64,000 bases of DNA from Mesostigma viride (lineage: Eukaryota > Streptophyta > Mesostigmatophyceae > Mesostigmatales > Mesostigmataceae). The stretch covers positions 1,669,381 to 1,733,380 of the forward strand of contig RPFO01000156.1 of the NCBI GenBank assembly GCA_009746045.1, written 5' to 3'. The notes beneath the pieces were generated by a model. The model was not told the origin of the DNA and made no database searches. It was given only the letters and a program-made list of their open reading frames with translations. Positions 44,944 to 57,800 of this stretch are shown here, one piece after another (positions within the stretch are counted from its first letter, which is position 1; each line of letters opens with the position of its first letter). The position numbers were made by a program, and so were the translations under genes.

Positions 44944-47900
44944 TCATGATGAGTATAAATACAGCCCACCTCCCGTGAGCGCGAGCAGTAACCCAAACAT
45001 CGCGGTTGCCGTGTTCACCGTCTCCCAAATAACGGTCGACAGGACCACGGTGATGAACTTATTCATGTTGCCAGCCACGTTGAACGAGGTTGCCGACAGC
45101 TCCTCCCTACACATGGAGCCAATTACACAGATTCCCAAGCCTAAAATCCCTGAGAGCACCAGCAGCACCGTGGAGTACATGGAGTGGCCCAGGAGGTGGG
45201 CAAGCCCATCGACCGTGCTTTCGCAGGCGACTGCCAGAATTATTAAGGGAATGATGCTCAGTAGGCTTTGATAGTACGCGCGCTCGGTGTGCGACAGCTC
45301 AGCGGTCGTGGGCGAGTCGACAACCTTTTTCATGTACAAGCAGTTGGTGACGACTGAGCCCCAGTAAAAGAGAGCCCATAAGTAGCCGCCGGCATCGAAA
45401 TGGATATCTGCGGTCGAGGCAAGTTGTCGCAGCAGACATAATACGGAGAGAGCCATGTGATCTGGGACACGAAAAGTAGATACTGATTTATTATGATCTA
45501 TGTTTTGATATAAGTCAAGTCAGTGCTTCGAACACAGAAATATACATGGGCTACGCCGACTTTTCGCGTTATTCCGTGTGACCGTCAGGAGCATTAAGTT
45601 AACTATTCGCTGTTCGACCGTGAATCGATCTATATGGGATTTGGACAGAAATTCAAGAAGGTGGAAAGAAGTTGGTTGCATAGTAAACACCAGAGATATA
45701 TTTTGTGTGAGTGCGATAATTATATGTGTGAGTGCGTGCGCACATCTGGGGGAACTGTGGAGGTATTATGAATGAATCGCCAGCCAAGACTTGAGCTGTG
45801 AAGCTCATGCATTCTCGACCTCATATCCAACTTGCTTCAAGCTACGATCAATTGATTAGATGGCCCTTGCTGGTCCTAGTTCAGAGAAAACGGAGCAACC
45901 AGTCAAAGCAGGCGGATTCCAAACACAGGCATCATTTGTACATTAAAGGACGGCCACAAAGCACTCACCGTGCATGGCGTAGATCAGGGACCCGCACAGG
46001 ATGGTGGCGATGCCCGCCATGGACATTAGAGAGAACTGCGACAAGAGGGCAAGAAGGGGCAAAAGGGGCACAAAAAGGCAAGCAGGGCAAAGGCGCAAAG
46101 AAAGGTACATAGGGCAAGAACGGGCAAAAGGGGCAAAGAGAGGCAAGTAGGGAAAGAAGGGGTCCACAGTGCATTAGGCCGAAAACAAGCACATGAGCAG
46201 ACATAAAAGTTGAAGGCAAGGGCAGACATCAGAATTGAAGCCAATGAAAGGGTGTCAGAGAGAACTGCGGTGTTTAATAGTAGTACATGATTTGCAAACA
46301 ATGCCCTAGCGTCCGGTTTAAAATATCATTGATATCATCACCTAATATCATGCTCTATTGATATCATGCCAAAATGCCATGCCAAGGCGCAGACAAACAC
46401 AAGCGGCAGTTGTGGCACGACATACGGCACAGTAAGTGGCATAATACGAGCATAGGAGGAATCCCATCCAACCTCGTGGCATCGCATGGCAAGCTCTCGG
46501 GTCTGCCCGATTGATATGAAGAATAAAATATATAGTAACAAAAGTCCATGGCGCGAACGCACCATGGGCAATGAACATACACCGTCCGCATTGGAAGTTT
46601 GTTATTATGGGTCAATTTTTGCCGTATTTGCATTACGAATAACCCTGGATTGTTTGTTGGGGAGCCAGTTAGAGTCCCGGGTTTTTATTATTTAATTAAA
46701 ACCTTTTGTTTGTTTGTTTGTCCTGCAGCCGTTCAAGGCACGTGGGTACTTATTTAATTAAATTTCTTTTGTTTGTTTGGTAGATATGGTACACGCCGTC
46801 CCCAACCCGGCCCGGCGGCCCCCCTTTCGGCGGCCACAGGCTATAGTCAGTGGAGGTCTCAGGTCAGTGATACCCTATTTAATTGCTCAAGGCCCATAAG
46901 TATCGCACATGAGTAGTACATCTTACATGTACATCTGTAGACACGCTCAGGCCTCAGCCTCTACTGAGTACCGACCGACGTGCCCTGCCGATGCAGTGTA
47001 GAGCGTGGATTGCTGGATGCAAAAGCGGTTCACTTGGTTCGCGCCTCACCCCGCGCTCGGCCTGCGTCTCGCGGGTTTTTTTCGATTTTCACGATATTTC
47101 ATGTTCCCCGCCTGTCCAAGGTATTTTCGAAGGTTTTATGTACTTTATATTATATAATATAAAGTGTTTGTTTGTTTTCTCACAGGGCGACCACCCCGTG
47201 CCCACATGAGTTAATTAATTAATTTTGTTTGTTTGTTTGTTGAGTCCAGTCCTCAGCCCCCGGAGTTAATTAATTAATTTTCTTTTGTTTTTTTTATGGT
47301 TTTCAGCCAGAACATTTTCCAGAAGCTAATTATTTATTTAAAACTTCCAATGCGGACGGTGTACACATGAGTCCAGCCTACAACACATCGAGCCACCCAG
47401 TGTGCCACCCACATTGAGCCACCACCATGAAGCAAGGGAATTATACACTATTGACATACGAAGACCTGCAACCCAGATTCATATGCCCCTCCAAACAGCA
47501 AGACATTGGACCCTGTTTGGAGGCACGCTAAACTTACACACTCAAAGCCCTGCCAGCCAATGCCGCCACAGCACGGACCTGGGTTGGCCGTTTGCGGAGG
47601 TATCTCCAAAGCAGAGGTGATAAAAAACGGCTTCAACAACGGGTAGATCAGGTGCTGTACAACGACGACAAGGCCTGAGATAACTAAGCCTGAACATCAG
47701 ACGCCATAATAGTGTTAAAAAGAGCTGACTCACCTTGTGGCTGAAGAAGAGACGATCACCAGCCGCGACTGCGATGGTGGAGACGGTCCGGAAGACGACA
47801 ATGGTGTGCACGTTAGTGTACATCAACGAGTGCAAGGAGAAGACCACGGGCGCGATGCAGATGGCCGCTGGGATGGCCCACAGGCGGGCCTTCATCGGGT

Positions 47901-48162
47901 CGTATGTGCTCAACTCGACCCAGCCCGCCTTCTTGCAGGCCAGTATGATGGCCACGGCCAGCAGGCTCTGCACGACAGCCACGTGTCCGGGGAACGGCCA
48001 CGCGATGACGACGCCTTTATTGATCACGAGCATGGAGCAGGAGAGTGCTGCGTAGAGGCCCATGATAATGGCTTTGCGGGGACCGGGAGGTTTTGCGACA
48101 TCGCTCTCACGCATATATGATCTAAGAAGAGCCTCCCCCTGCTCTCTATGGTGGCTGTCCAT
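44944..48162 (-). CDS. Nucleotide-sugar-transporter-like membrane protein (DMT superfamily)
   Basis: Three exons on the minus strand: 48162-47734 (143 codons, MDSHHREQGEALLRSYM... to FFSHK), 46035-45969 (67 nt, FSLMSMAGIATILCGSLIYA) and 45407-44944 (DIHFDAGGYLWALFYWGSVV... to TGA). The phases agree and the product is 319 residues, the usual size for Golgi nucleotide-sugar transporters of the VRG4/GONST/UUAT type. About ten hydrophobic segments are visible, for example MGLYAALSCSMLVINKGVVI and SATSFNVAGNMNKFITVVLS. The latter resembles the conserved last third, where these proteins carry an invariant Asn and Lys. The sugar specificity cannot be read; no clear GALN signature is present. Expected location: Golgi or ER membrane. 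Confidence 0.82.
46580..47361. mobile_element. TA-flanked inverted-repeat element (782 bp) in an intron
   Basis: The ends are a perfect 21 bp inverted repeat (46580-46600 and 47341-47361, starting CACCGTCCGC), each bordered by TA (46578-46579 and 47362-47363). This fits Tc1/mariner-type insertion. The interior has at least four copies of a TTAATTAA...TTTTGTTTGTTTG motif and no transposase frame. It lies in intron 1 of the transporter gene. Confidence 0.85.
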
Positions 48163-48218
48163 CTCGGTGCCTTAAGTCTCTGGTAGCGCTCGTGCCGTCG
48201 CAAGGGCTCGGCAGTGAA

Positions 48219-48545
48219 ATGACGGTCTTAGTAAAATGCTTCAGGCCTAGTACTCTTATCAGGTGCACAGCTCCAGCCAGTAATTCCTTCTTGTTCCATC
48301 CACAATTGGAAACACCCGAAATTCGTCTCCTTAACGCTACGTCTGGCAGGACTCTCGACACAATCCTATGTTTAGGCACGCGCCATAGCGACAGATTGTT
48401 TGGAGTTATAGACCCTGTTGACGTCAGCCGAAAAGTCGAAGAGTTTGCGCATTCTGGCAAGGCTGACAAAGACGTCCAATTTAAATTAAAAATATCAAGT
48501 GCGTTAACAGCTAAAGCTAAGCAAGAGTTTCGAAGAAAGAACTGA
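48219..48545 (+). CDS. Small hypothetical frame divergent from the transporter gene
   Basis: 108 codons from ATG (MTVLVKCFRPSTLIRCTAPA... ending AKQEFRRKN), starting 57 bp from the transporter start on the other strand. The C-terminal half (DPVDVSRKVEEFAHSGKADK) looks like a natural charged helix, but no family is recognised. An overlapping minus frame is also open. It could be a first exon, a small gene or chance. Confidence 0.25.
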   Translation: MTVLVKCFRPSTLIRCTAPASNSFLFHPQLETPEIRLLNATSGRTLDTILCLGTRHSDRLFGVIDPVDVSRKVEEFAHSGKADKDVQFKLKISSALTAKAKQEFRRKN

Positions 48546-49540
48546 CGTAGATTTGCAAGTAATTGTTTACCCAGGGCCACATCCACATCGACGGGGCAGC
48601 CATACCTGGGCAATGTCGTTGGTAAAGTTATTAAAATGCCTGTGAACTTACAGTAGTGCTTCCTAAGTTCCTATACTGTAGAACCTCGCCGAACGGCAAC
48701 TTCTGCTGCCAAACTATTGCAAGTCGAGGGTGGCTGCTGCCGCCCGCAAAGGCGTGCGCTCCCAAACGGCTTGAACGTTGCGTAGATAGGGATACCGGAT
48801 ATTCATGAAGACCGTATGATAACTCATCAAAGTTTCTAACCGTATTCATACGGAGTATCTCCGGATTCCATGGCCGTTGCTGACGTGAAGTATCATTCCG
48901 CTAATGCTGCCAGACATTAGTTAACGATTCCCGGCCGCACGGCCCCGGGCGAAGAGAGAGGTTGAAGCGCCCATGGGGCAGGCCTCAACTGAACCGCCAT
49001 GCCACCAGTCAGACAGTATACCTACCTAAGGCAGAAATCGAAGCATGAGCCACGGCACACGGTAGTAGGTGCCCAGGACGAAAAAGCTTAGCTTCTTCCG
49101 ATCCTGTCGTGCGCGTAGGACTTGGCGTTCGCAGTAGTGGGACATTGTCAGAAAAATTAGGGATGGAGGCATTTGCCGGGAATTTAAGCGACGCGGTGAT
49201 CTGATTTCATGGAGCTGCATGCTTTATAACCCCCCAGATAGCATCGAGGAAAGGAGCAGACGCTTCTGATGCTGCACGGGACTGCTGATGAATTGGTAAA
49301 CTGGCGGCACACGACGTCATAAAACATGGCATCGAAGCAATCAAGCAGGCGGTTAGACCTGCTGCGCCAGGATACCGGTTAAGTGCGATAGAAGATAATA
49401 GAGAAACAACACAATGGACCCAACAGTCGTCTTTCGTGCAGGGCAGACGCGTGCTATCATCTGCGAGCCTAGATGCTTTGGCAAGGACCACGACGAGGGA
49501 TACGGACGACCTTCCTGACATAGCGTCCATCGCGTCTACA
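48546..49540. other. Intergenic and probable TOR promoter/5' UTR region
   Basis: No recognisable coding segment. The frame of TOR exon 1 is open upstream of its ATG back to a TGA at 49289, but contains no earlier ATG. I cannot assign promoter elements. Confidence 0.4.
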
Positions 49541-51856
49541 ATGGCCGGATACGGCGTCCAACATGGAATTGCAATTCCGCGAACTATGTCCTTATCCGCC
49601 CTTTCGCATACCCTTCCATCCGCATCCCTTGTCCCGGCACAAATCAAAGACTCGCTCGCCCGCCTTCTGCGAGAGCTTTGCGAGCGAAGCCAGGGAAACA
49701 ACTCTAATAAGGTGAGCGCATGCACGTTGTTCCGTTGGGATTCAAGGCTTGTCGGGAAGACTGTCTGCTGTATTTCCCATAGCGGCAGCTGCTCGATCAC
49801 CTCGCCTCTTTTAAATTCGGCAATTGGCGTGGGCACCTGCATGACTTGCATTGGTTAAAAGTAGGGGAGCTGCCAAGCACTTTACGGGTGGGGCTGTACT
49901 CCCCAGTGCTTGCGAATTTTGCTGGAATTTTTGGAAAGGATCATGGGCTGGCGTTGCCCAATAAACTCAGTGCTCCTATAACCTCCTTTCGTCATATCCC
50001 TGGCTGCATTTTTAAATTAAGCGATAACGTCCTTGCTGTTACTAGATTCTTTTTCAGTGTGGAGCACAACAGCACACATGAAATAGTTTTATGTGCCCTC
50101 AGCACTGGATGCACGCACTGGGATGCATGCTACTGGCAGCTGTCTCGAATGAAATTGTGTGGCTCACATGCTTCGTATGGCAGTAAATACTGGGTGTGCC
50201 TGGATGACACCAGGTGCATTTAGTCTATATGTATGGTATTATTAGTATCATTTACCATGGTGTATGTTAGTCTATATGTATGGCATTATTAGTATCACTT
50301 ACCATGGTGTATGTCTTAGGATAGCCTGATCTACACCGCGCGCCACCCAGTTCGTCGCCAGTCCTTTCGGGTGCCACATCCCTCAGCCCTACATGATCAT
50401 TAATCCCTTTGCCCCAGCGAAACTGTCTCTTCTGCTGGCGGAAGCAGCGGATACATGTGGGTTGGCTCGGGTGGGAGGTGGGTGGCATGGGGTGCTTGGG
50501 GTAGGGGGTGGCTCGGCAGTTTGCGGCAAGTGCCTGAGTTTCAACCTAGTAGCAGCACGATTGTGGAGAGTTTGGTGGAGGTGGGAGGAGAACCACACGC
50601 GAAAAGTGCGGTTATGAAAACACACACACACACAGGAAGAGAGCTATTATGTACTTCATACATTTTCTCATTACAACAGCAAGCCCTGCTCCTTGCGGCT
50701 CGGTGCATCCTGGACACATCAATTAGATATCACATAGACACAAATATACTCGAATCATGGACACACGGGCACCCTTGCCCTGACTCGCTGGCTGGGTGCC
50801 ACTATACCGGCCATCTTAGGAAGAAAAACAATTTTTTAATACCTGGCGCCTTCTGTGTACTTGTGAAGGCGTGAGTTAGCACGGGGTTTCGTGCTTCGAT
50901 CCGGGCCCGTTGGGTTAAGTACAGTACTGAGTTTTTTTTCAAAAGGAGTAGTCCATTCTGCCATTTCCTTTTCTGGGCATTCCATTTCTCGTGGAATTCT
51001 GAATCTCCCTTTCTAGATCTCCATTTTCTAGATATCAATGAAACACATCCTCCCCCGCCATGCTATGACAACAATGAAGCGTTTACTAAGAATCTTACAA
51101 AGTTGTATTCTTCCCCCACCCCCACCCCCCACCCCGCCTTTGCCCTTCTCCAATCCAACCCCAACCCCAGCCGCTTGCGACCGGCGCTGACCTGCGTGAC
51201 TTTGTCGAGTCCGAATCCCGCGACCTGAGCGGTGAGAACCTGAGCCGCTTCCTCAACGACCTGTATGCCCGCATCCAGCACCTGGTCAACAGCCACGAGC
51301 CAGCGGACCGTCTGGGCGCGGTCGCGGCCATCGACGCGCTCATCGACATGAAGGTGGGCGAGCGCGCGCAGAAGATCACGCACTTTGGCGGGTACCTGCG
51401 CGAGCTGTTCAACAGCAGCAGCGACCCGGCCATCTCGCTCGCTGCCAGCAAGGCGCTCGGACACCTGGCGCGCGTGGGCGGCGCGCTCGCGGCCGACATT
51501 GTCGAGTCCGAGGTGAGGAAATCTTCCAGAGAGTTCTAGTCGTATTCATGTATGACTATGATAGATATTATTTGATAGATATCATTCATGTATTTTTCAA
51601 TTTGTTGGATCGCAAATTTGATTGTCACTATTGTGTCATATAGTTTGTCTGCTTCCCTGCCGCTATCTATGGATGTGTAGATCACAATTAAGTCTACTAA
51701 ACGCAGATAAGTATACTAACGTGGCAACCACCATGCCGTCACTTTCCAAAAAAAATGTGGTGCCTGCTTGGTCCCCCCCAGGTCCGGCGTGCACTGGAAT
51801 GGTTGCGCGCTGACAAGGCCGAACACCGGCTGTACCTGGCTGTACTCATCTTGCGG
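49541..51856 (+). CDS. TOR: TOR exons 1-3
   Basis: Exon 1 starts at the only in-frame ATG ([20 protein letters not shown]). It ends [22 protein letters not shown] before GTGAGC, and this end aligns with the Arabidopsis N-terminal helix DALNRVVADLCSRG. Exon 2 ([20 protein letters not shown]... to DIVESE) and exon 3 ([20 protein letters not shown] to LILR) build the first HEAT repeats. The 1.46 kb intron 1 holds a (CA)-rich stretch near 50618 and no further exon. An overlapping minus-strand frame at 49207-49851 was judged a shadow. Confidence 0.8.
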
Positions 51857-54800
51857 GTAAGTGATGGTTGCCACCAGACAGGAGAGGGCATACATGCATA
51901 CCCGCTCGCCCCTCCACCCACCCACCCACCCAACCAACCAACCACCCGCCCACCCACCCGCCCAGCCCGCCTGCCCGCCGCGCCGCCGCCCGCCCGCCCG
52001 CCCGCCCGCCCGCCCGCCCGCCCGCCGCCGCCCGCCCCCCGCCTGCCTGCCTGCCCCCCCCCCCCCCTCCCTCCTCCCTCCCTCCCTCCCTCCCTCCCTC
52101 CCTCCCTCCCTCCTCCCTCCCCTCCCTCCCTCCCTCCCTCCTCCCTCCCTCCCTCCCTCCCTCCCTCCCTCCTCCTCCCTCCCTCCCTCCCTCCCTCCCT
52201 CCCTCCCTCCCTCCCTCCCTCCCTCCCTCCCTCCCTCCCTCCCTCCCTCCCTCCCTCCCTCCCTCCCTCCCTCCTGCCAATCCATTTGGGAAATTTCTTT
52301 CTTTCTCTCTTCCCTGACAACCCCACTGTAATTTCCATCCCTCCTAGGGGAACTGGCGGCCAACGTGCCACCATCCGGTCCTTTTCTGTTTTCTCCTCCC
52401 TAATGCCTCTCACTATCACTCTGTCCTCGGCACCCCCCCCCCTCACCACCACATACGCTCCCGTTCCCTTTGCGCAGGAGCTCGCGGCTAACGCCCCGAC
52501 CGTGTTCAACGTGCACGTGCCCGCGCTGATCGAGCACATCTGGTGCGCGCTGCGCGACGACAAGCTGTACGTGCGCGAGGCGGCCGTGGCGGCGCTGCGC
52601 GAGTGCCTGTGCGTGATCGAGAAGAGAGAGACGCGCTACCGCGTGCAGTGGTACTACCGCATGTTCGAGGAGACCCAGAAGGGGCTATCCCGCACGCTCT
52701 CCAACGAGGTCATCCACGGCTCGCTACTTACCATCGGGGAGCTGCTCCGGTGAGGGGTCTGTAAATACCTTTGGGGTTGGTGGTGCTATTCTGCGGTCGT
52801 TTCAGGATGATAAGGGTTACCGAGCTGCTCGGGGGGGGACTTCGAGTATTTATGCCTTGTTTATTTCTATTCATTCATAGTATTTATGCCTGCGCTGGTT
52901 GTCTCCTTGATAGTAGTACTGATTCAGAAACAGATACGATCAAACCCTTGACAGCGTTATGAAGTTTCAGTAATTGGCAAGCTGAATGGTGGTGGTGGTG
53001 GTGGTGGTGGTGGTGGTGGTGAAAAGTACATAATTTTACTGTTGTGCCAGCAGTCATGGTCGAGCCACAAGGATTGAAAACATGGGGTTAGTCTCGGTTT
53101 GCTCTGGTGGGGCCCGTTGCTTTTGGTGCAAGGCATGTTGTACACGTGGCAGGAGGTGTGCATAGGTGAGTCGTCTTGTCCGTCTGTCGCTCCCTTTGTT
53201 CCTGCCCTGCCTGCCGTACCAACGGTGCTACGCCCTGCGAGGCCACAACCTGCTACTGCCCAGGGTCGGTGCTTAAATGACCATAGACAAGTATTGTAGG
53301 GGGGCCAGACCGGTGTCGTGTAACTGGCAGTACGGCGCTGCTGGTGCTGCATCGGATATAAATATATTATATATGCAGCCTTCACACCGCAAAGGCGCCG
53401 TGGTTTTGTAGATGGCGACACGTATTCTCAAAGCCGTTTCTGATGCCGTATTACTTTCATGTGAAAGCCAGTTGGGGGATGGGCCATGTCACGTTTCCAG
53501 TGGCTAGTGTAAGTGCTTTGTATCGATGCTCCTTGGAATGGTGACAAACGCTGACAACGTGTTCTTTCGCCCTCTTGAATTCTTTCGCCCTTTTTTCATG
53601 CGACGCACAGATACACGGGGGAGTTCATGCTGGCGCGCTACAAGGAGGTGGTGGAGACGATCCTCAAGTTCCGCGACCACCGCGACAAGCAGGTGGGGGG
53701 TAACTTTCTATTTATTTTCATTTCTTTATTTATTTTGTTTTAAGCGTCCGGCAGGTCGTATGTAGCGTAGCATCTGGCAACCACCGGGACAAGCAGGCGA
53801 GTGTTTCTTTACATAGCACTTTTTAGGTCATAGATATCTAGTATAGCCTTTTGCGACCTACTGGACAAACAGGTAGGGGGGTTATCTTTTATAGATAGCG
53901 TTGACTAGGTAACATACAGCGCTGATATATGGCGTTTCATGAACACCAAGACAAGCACGTTGTGCCACTTCATTACGATGACATGAAATTTTCTTGTGTA
54001 TTAGAGCACGCTGTGACCCCCGGTACGAGCAGACGGAAACCCTCGCCCTCACTCCCATTAGGCTTGCCTATGTGTGTCGTTCGTGCACTTGGTTGCCATG
54101 CTTGCCGGTATCGGCGGAGATCCTTGCCACTGATTCCATATTTGGGGTTGCTCTCGCCCTTGTTGGCTTGTCGCGCTTGTCGGCTCGCTATTCCCTACCG
54201 GCCCCCAGATCCGCCGCAGCGTCACCGTGCTCATATCGCGCGTGGCCCACTTCTCGCCCGAACGCTTCACGTCCAGCTACCTGCAGGTACGCCGAAAATA
54301 GCCCAAGTCCCCGCACGGCCTAGTTTTAGTTTACGAAGTTGCCGCGCTATTTTGTAACATGTGTTGTTAACGCAGGGTTCACACGTACTTGAACACCCCG
54401 CACGATCCGTCGCGTCCAACTAGCAAACCGTTAGCAAGCCGTTAGCAAACCGTTAGCAAAGCGTGAGTAATGCCTAGCATGGTGAACGACGCTACCTGCA
54501 GGAACGCCACACAAAGGTGGGAACCATGCCTGGAGTGTTGAATAGGATGAATGTTGAATAGGATGAGTGTTGAGTAGGATGAGTGTTGAATAGGATGAGT
54601 GTTGACTAGGATTTGTGTTGAAAAGGATGAGTGTTGAAGAGGATGAGTGCTGAAGAGGATGAGTCTTGAATAGATGAGTGTTGAATAGGATGAATGTTGA
54701 ATAGGATGAGTGCTGAATAGGATGAGTGCTGAATAGGATGAGTGCTGAATAGGATGAGTGCTGAATAGGATGAGTGCTGAATAGGATGAGTGTTGAATAG

Positions 54801-57800
54801 GATGTGTTGAATAGGGTGAGTGTTGAATAGGATGAGTGTCGCCGGGTACATGGCAGCCCACATGGCCACCACATGGTCGATGGTGTCGTTTAACCGTGAA
54901 TAGTGTAGCTTGCAGGTACACTGTGGCGATCAGAAGGTGGGCTGGCCCGTAAATGACGACTAGCGCAACTTGCAGGTCGCCACGATGGAGGAGCTTTGTG
55001 AGGCCTGTGTTTATGATTATTGTGAGGCCTATGCCTATAACTATTGCGAGGCCTGCGTCTTTCTTGCAAGCATGCCTGGTTGCCTTCCATCGTTTTCCCT
55101 TTTTTGTCTGCTCGTTGCTAGCCCCTTTCCTCGGGCGCCTGCCATCCCCATTCTCGGCCAGGACATAACTTCACGGCGCGATGCCCTGTCCTCGGCCCTC
55201 CTGCCTGTGGCTTTCCTGCTGGAAATAACGATCCCTGCTATATTATGTCTCCTGTCCTATCACGATATACATTATATTAAATACGTATCCTGATGACCTA
55301 CCCTGTCGTATAACAACAACGTTTCCTGTCTGATCACGATAACGCATCCTGATGACCTACCCTGTCGTATAACAACAACGTTTCCTGTCTGATCACGATA
55401 ACGTATCCTGATGACCTACCCTGTCGTATAACAATAACGTTTCCTGTCTGATCACGATAACGCATCCTGATGACCTACCCTGTCGTATAACAATAACGTT
55501 TCCTGTCTGATCACGATAACGCATCCTGATGACCTACCCCGTCGTATAACAACAACGTTTCCTGTCTGATCACGATAACGTATCCTGATGACCTACCCTG
55601 TCGTATAACAACAACGTTTCCTGTCTGATCACGATAACGTATCCTGATGACCTACCCTGTCGTATAACAATAACGTTTCCTGTCTGATCACGATAACGCA
55701 TCCTGATGACCTACCCTGTCGTATAACAACAACGTTTCCTGTCTGATCCTGATGACCTACCCTGTCGTATAACAACAACGTTTCCTGTCTGATCACGATG
55801 ACGTATCCTGATGACCTACCCTGTCTGCCTGCACTTGTCAAATTGCAATAAAATGCGCCATGCCTTGCGTTTCTGCCCTGCATTGCCGCCCTTACTCCTC
55901 CCCCTGACCCAGGTCGGTAACCTGCCCACGCCTCTTGTTATTTCCCCCGTCACCACCCTCATTGCACTGCTGCCGCCCCGATGTTGCCGCTGCTCCCCCC
56001 ATGGTGCAAATTCCCACCCTTGGCCGCTCCCGATGGCAGGTGTGCATGAAGCACCTGCTGAAGACGCTGCAGAATGTCCCCGAACGCGGTGTGGGGTTTG
56101 AGACGCTGGGCGAGATGTCGTCGGCGGTGGGGGGCGCGCTCACGCCATACATCCCAGCGGTGGAGCACCAGATTAAAGACGCGGTGAGTGGAGTGCAGAA
56201 GCATGGCAGCTAGAAGTGGGATGCCTTGGTGCAAAGGGGGTGGGCATGGTGCCTTGGTGACAAGGGGACAGGCATGATGCTTTGGTGCCTAGGGGGCGGT
56301 CATGATGCCTTGGGGAAAGGGGGCGGGCATGATGGCTTGGTGACAGGGGGGCGGGCATGATGGCTTGATGACAAGGGCGTGGGCATGATGCCTTGATGCC
56401 AAGGGGGTGGGCATGCATCCCCACAGTGGAGCACCAGATTAAAGGCGCGGTCAGGGCATAGCTACAGGCTTTTGCCGTGGAGAGGAGCACCAGATTAACG
56501 ACGCGGTCAGGGCATAGCTACAGGCTTTTGCCTTGGAGAGGAGCACCAGATCAATGACGCGGTCAGGGCATAGCTACAGGCTTTTGCCATGGAGAGGAGC
56601 ACGGTGTGTGTGTGTGGGTGGGTGAAGCCGTGTACGCCATGTACTGCCCGCCGTAGGGGTGGTGGTGACGGGGGCTAGGGGTTATGTGCTGGGTGATGGG
56701 TGGGCATTCCTGCGGTTGAGCCTGTGGGCGTTTGTGACTCAGTGTTGGGGCGGGGGTGGGGTGGGGTGGGTGGGGGCGGGGGCGGGGGTGGGGGTGGGGG
56801 TGGGGTGGGGTGGGGGGTGGGGGTGGGGGTGGGGGTGGGGTGGGGGTGGGGTGGGGGTGGGGGTGGGGTGGGGTGGGTGGGGGTGGGGGGGTGGGGTGGG
56901 GGTGGGGGTGGGGGTGGGGGTGGGGGTGGGGGTGGGGGTGGGGGTGGGGGTGGGGGTGGGGGTTTGGGGGGAGTGGGCGTTGCGTGTGTGTGTGTGTGGC
57001 GGGTTACTATTTGCGTTCCAGTGACTCTGTCGTTGAGTCCTCAGCTGTCTCCCCTCATCTCCCCCCCGCACCACCACCCCACCCCCATCTCTTCCCCCCC
57101 TGCTTCCCACCCCACTTCTCCATCTGTAACGTGCTCTCTCCCGCTCCACTATTGCTGTTTCGTTCACCATCCACCCATTACCCCCTTCTCCCTTCCCCCC
57201 CCCCCCCCCTTCCTCCCCCCCCCTCCTCTCTTCCATTAATTACTCTGTCCTGCTCTCTTCTGCACGTCCCCCCCGGCTCGTCCGCGCCCAGATCACTCCC
57301 AAGCGCGGCAAGCCCATCTGCTGGGAGGCGCTCGCGTGCCTGGGCCAGATGACCGAGGCAGTCGGGGAGCCGATGCAGGCCCCGGTGGAGGGCATGCTGG
57401 ACATCATGTTCAAGTGCCCACTCAGCCCGACGCTGGTCGAGACCCTGACCAAGATCAGCACGCGGTGAGCGGGCCTGTTGCGTGTCGTTTGCAGTAAGGA
57501 CACTTTGTGGTTAAGAACCCGAATCCCTGGCCAAGATCAGCACGCAGTGAGGGGGCCTGTTGGTGTGGTTTGCAGTAAGGACACTTTGTGGTTGAGAACC
57601 CGAAACCCTGGCCAAGATCAGCTCGCGGTGAGCGGGCCTGTTGCGTGCCGTTTGCATCAGGAGTATCAAATATTTGATGTGTGCTTTGGAATGAGATCGT
57701 AAGAAAATAAAATCTTCTTCGTTGTAAGGTCTTATTTGAACGAAAATGGATACAACGAGTGAGCTTGTCACCCAGAACCCCAGCCTCAGTGCCCCAGCAT

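Noticed and set aside
49207-49851. 214-codon minus-strand frame opposite TOR exon 1
   Set aside because: The plus-strand frame matches the TOR N-terminus and splices in phase to exon 2; the minus frame shows no known motif.
51716-52560. Long Arg/Glu/Gly frames on the minus strand and Pro/Ser/Leu frames on the plus strand in TOR intron 3
   Set aside because: Produced by the CCCT and CCCGC repeats between two well-supported TOR exons.
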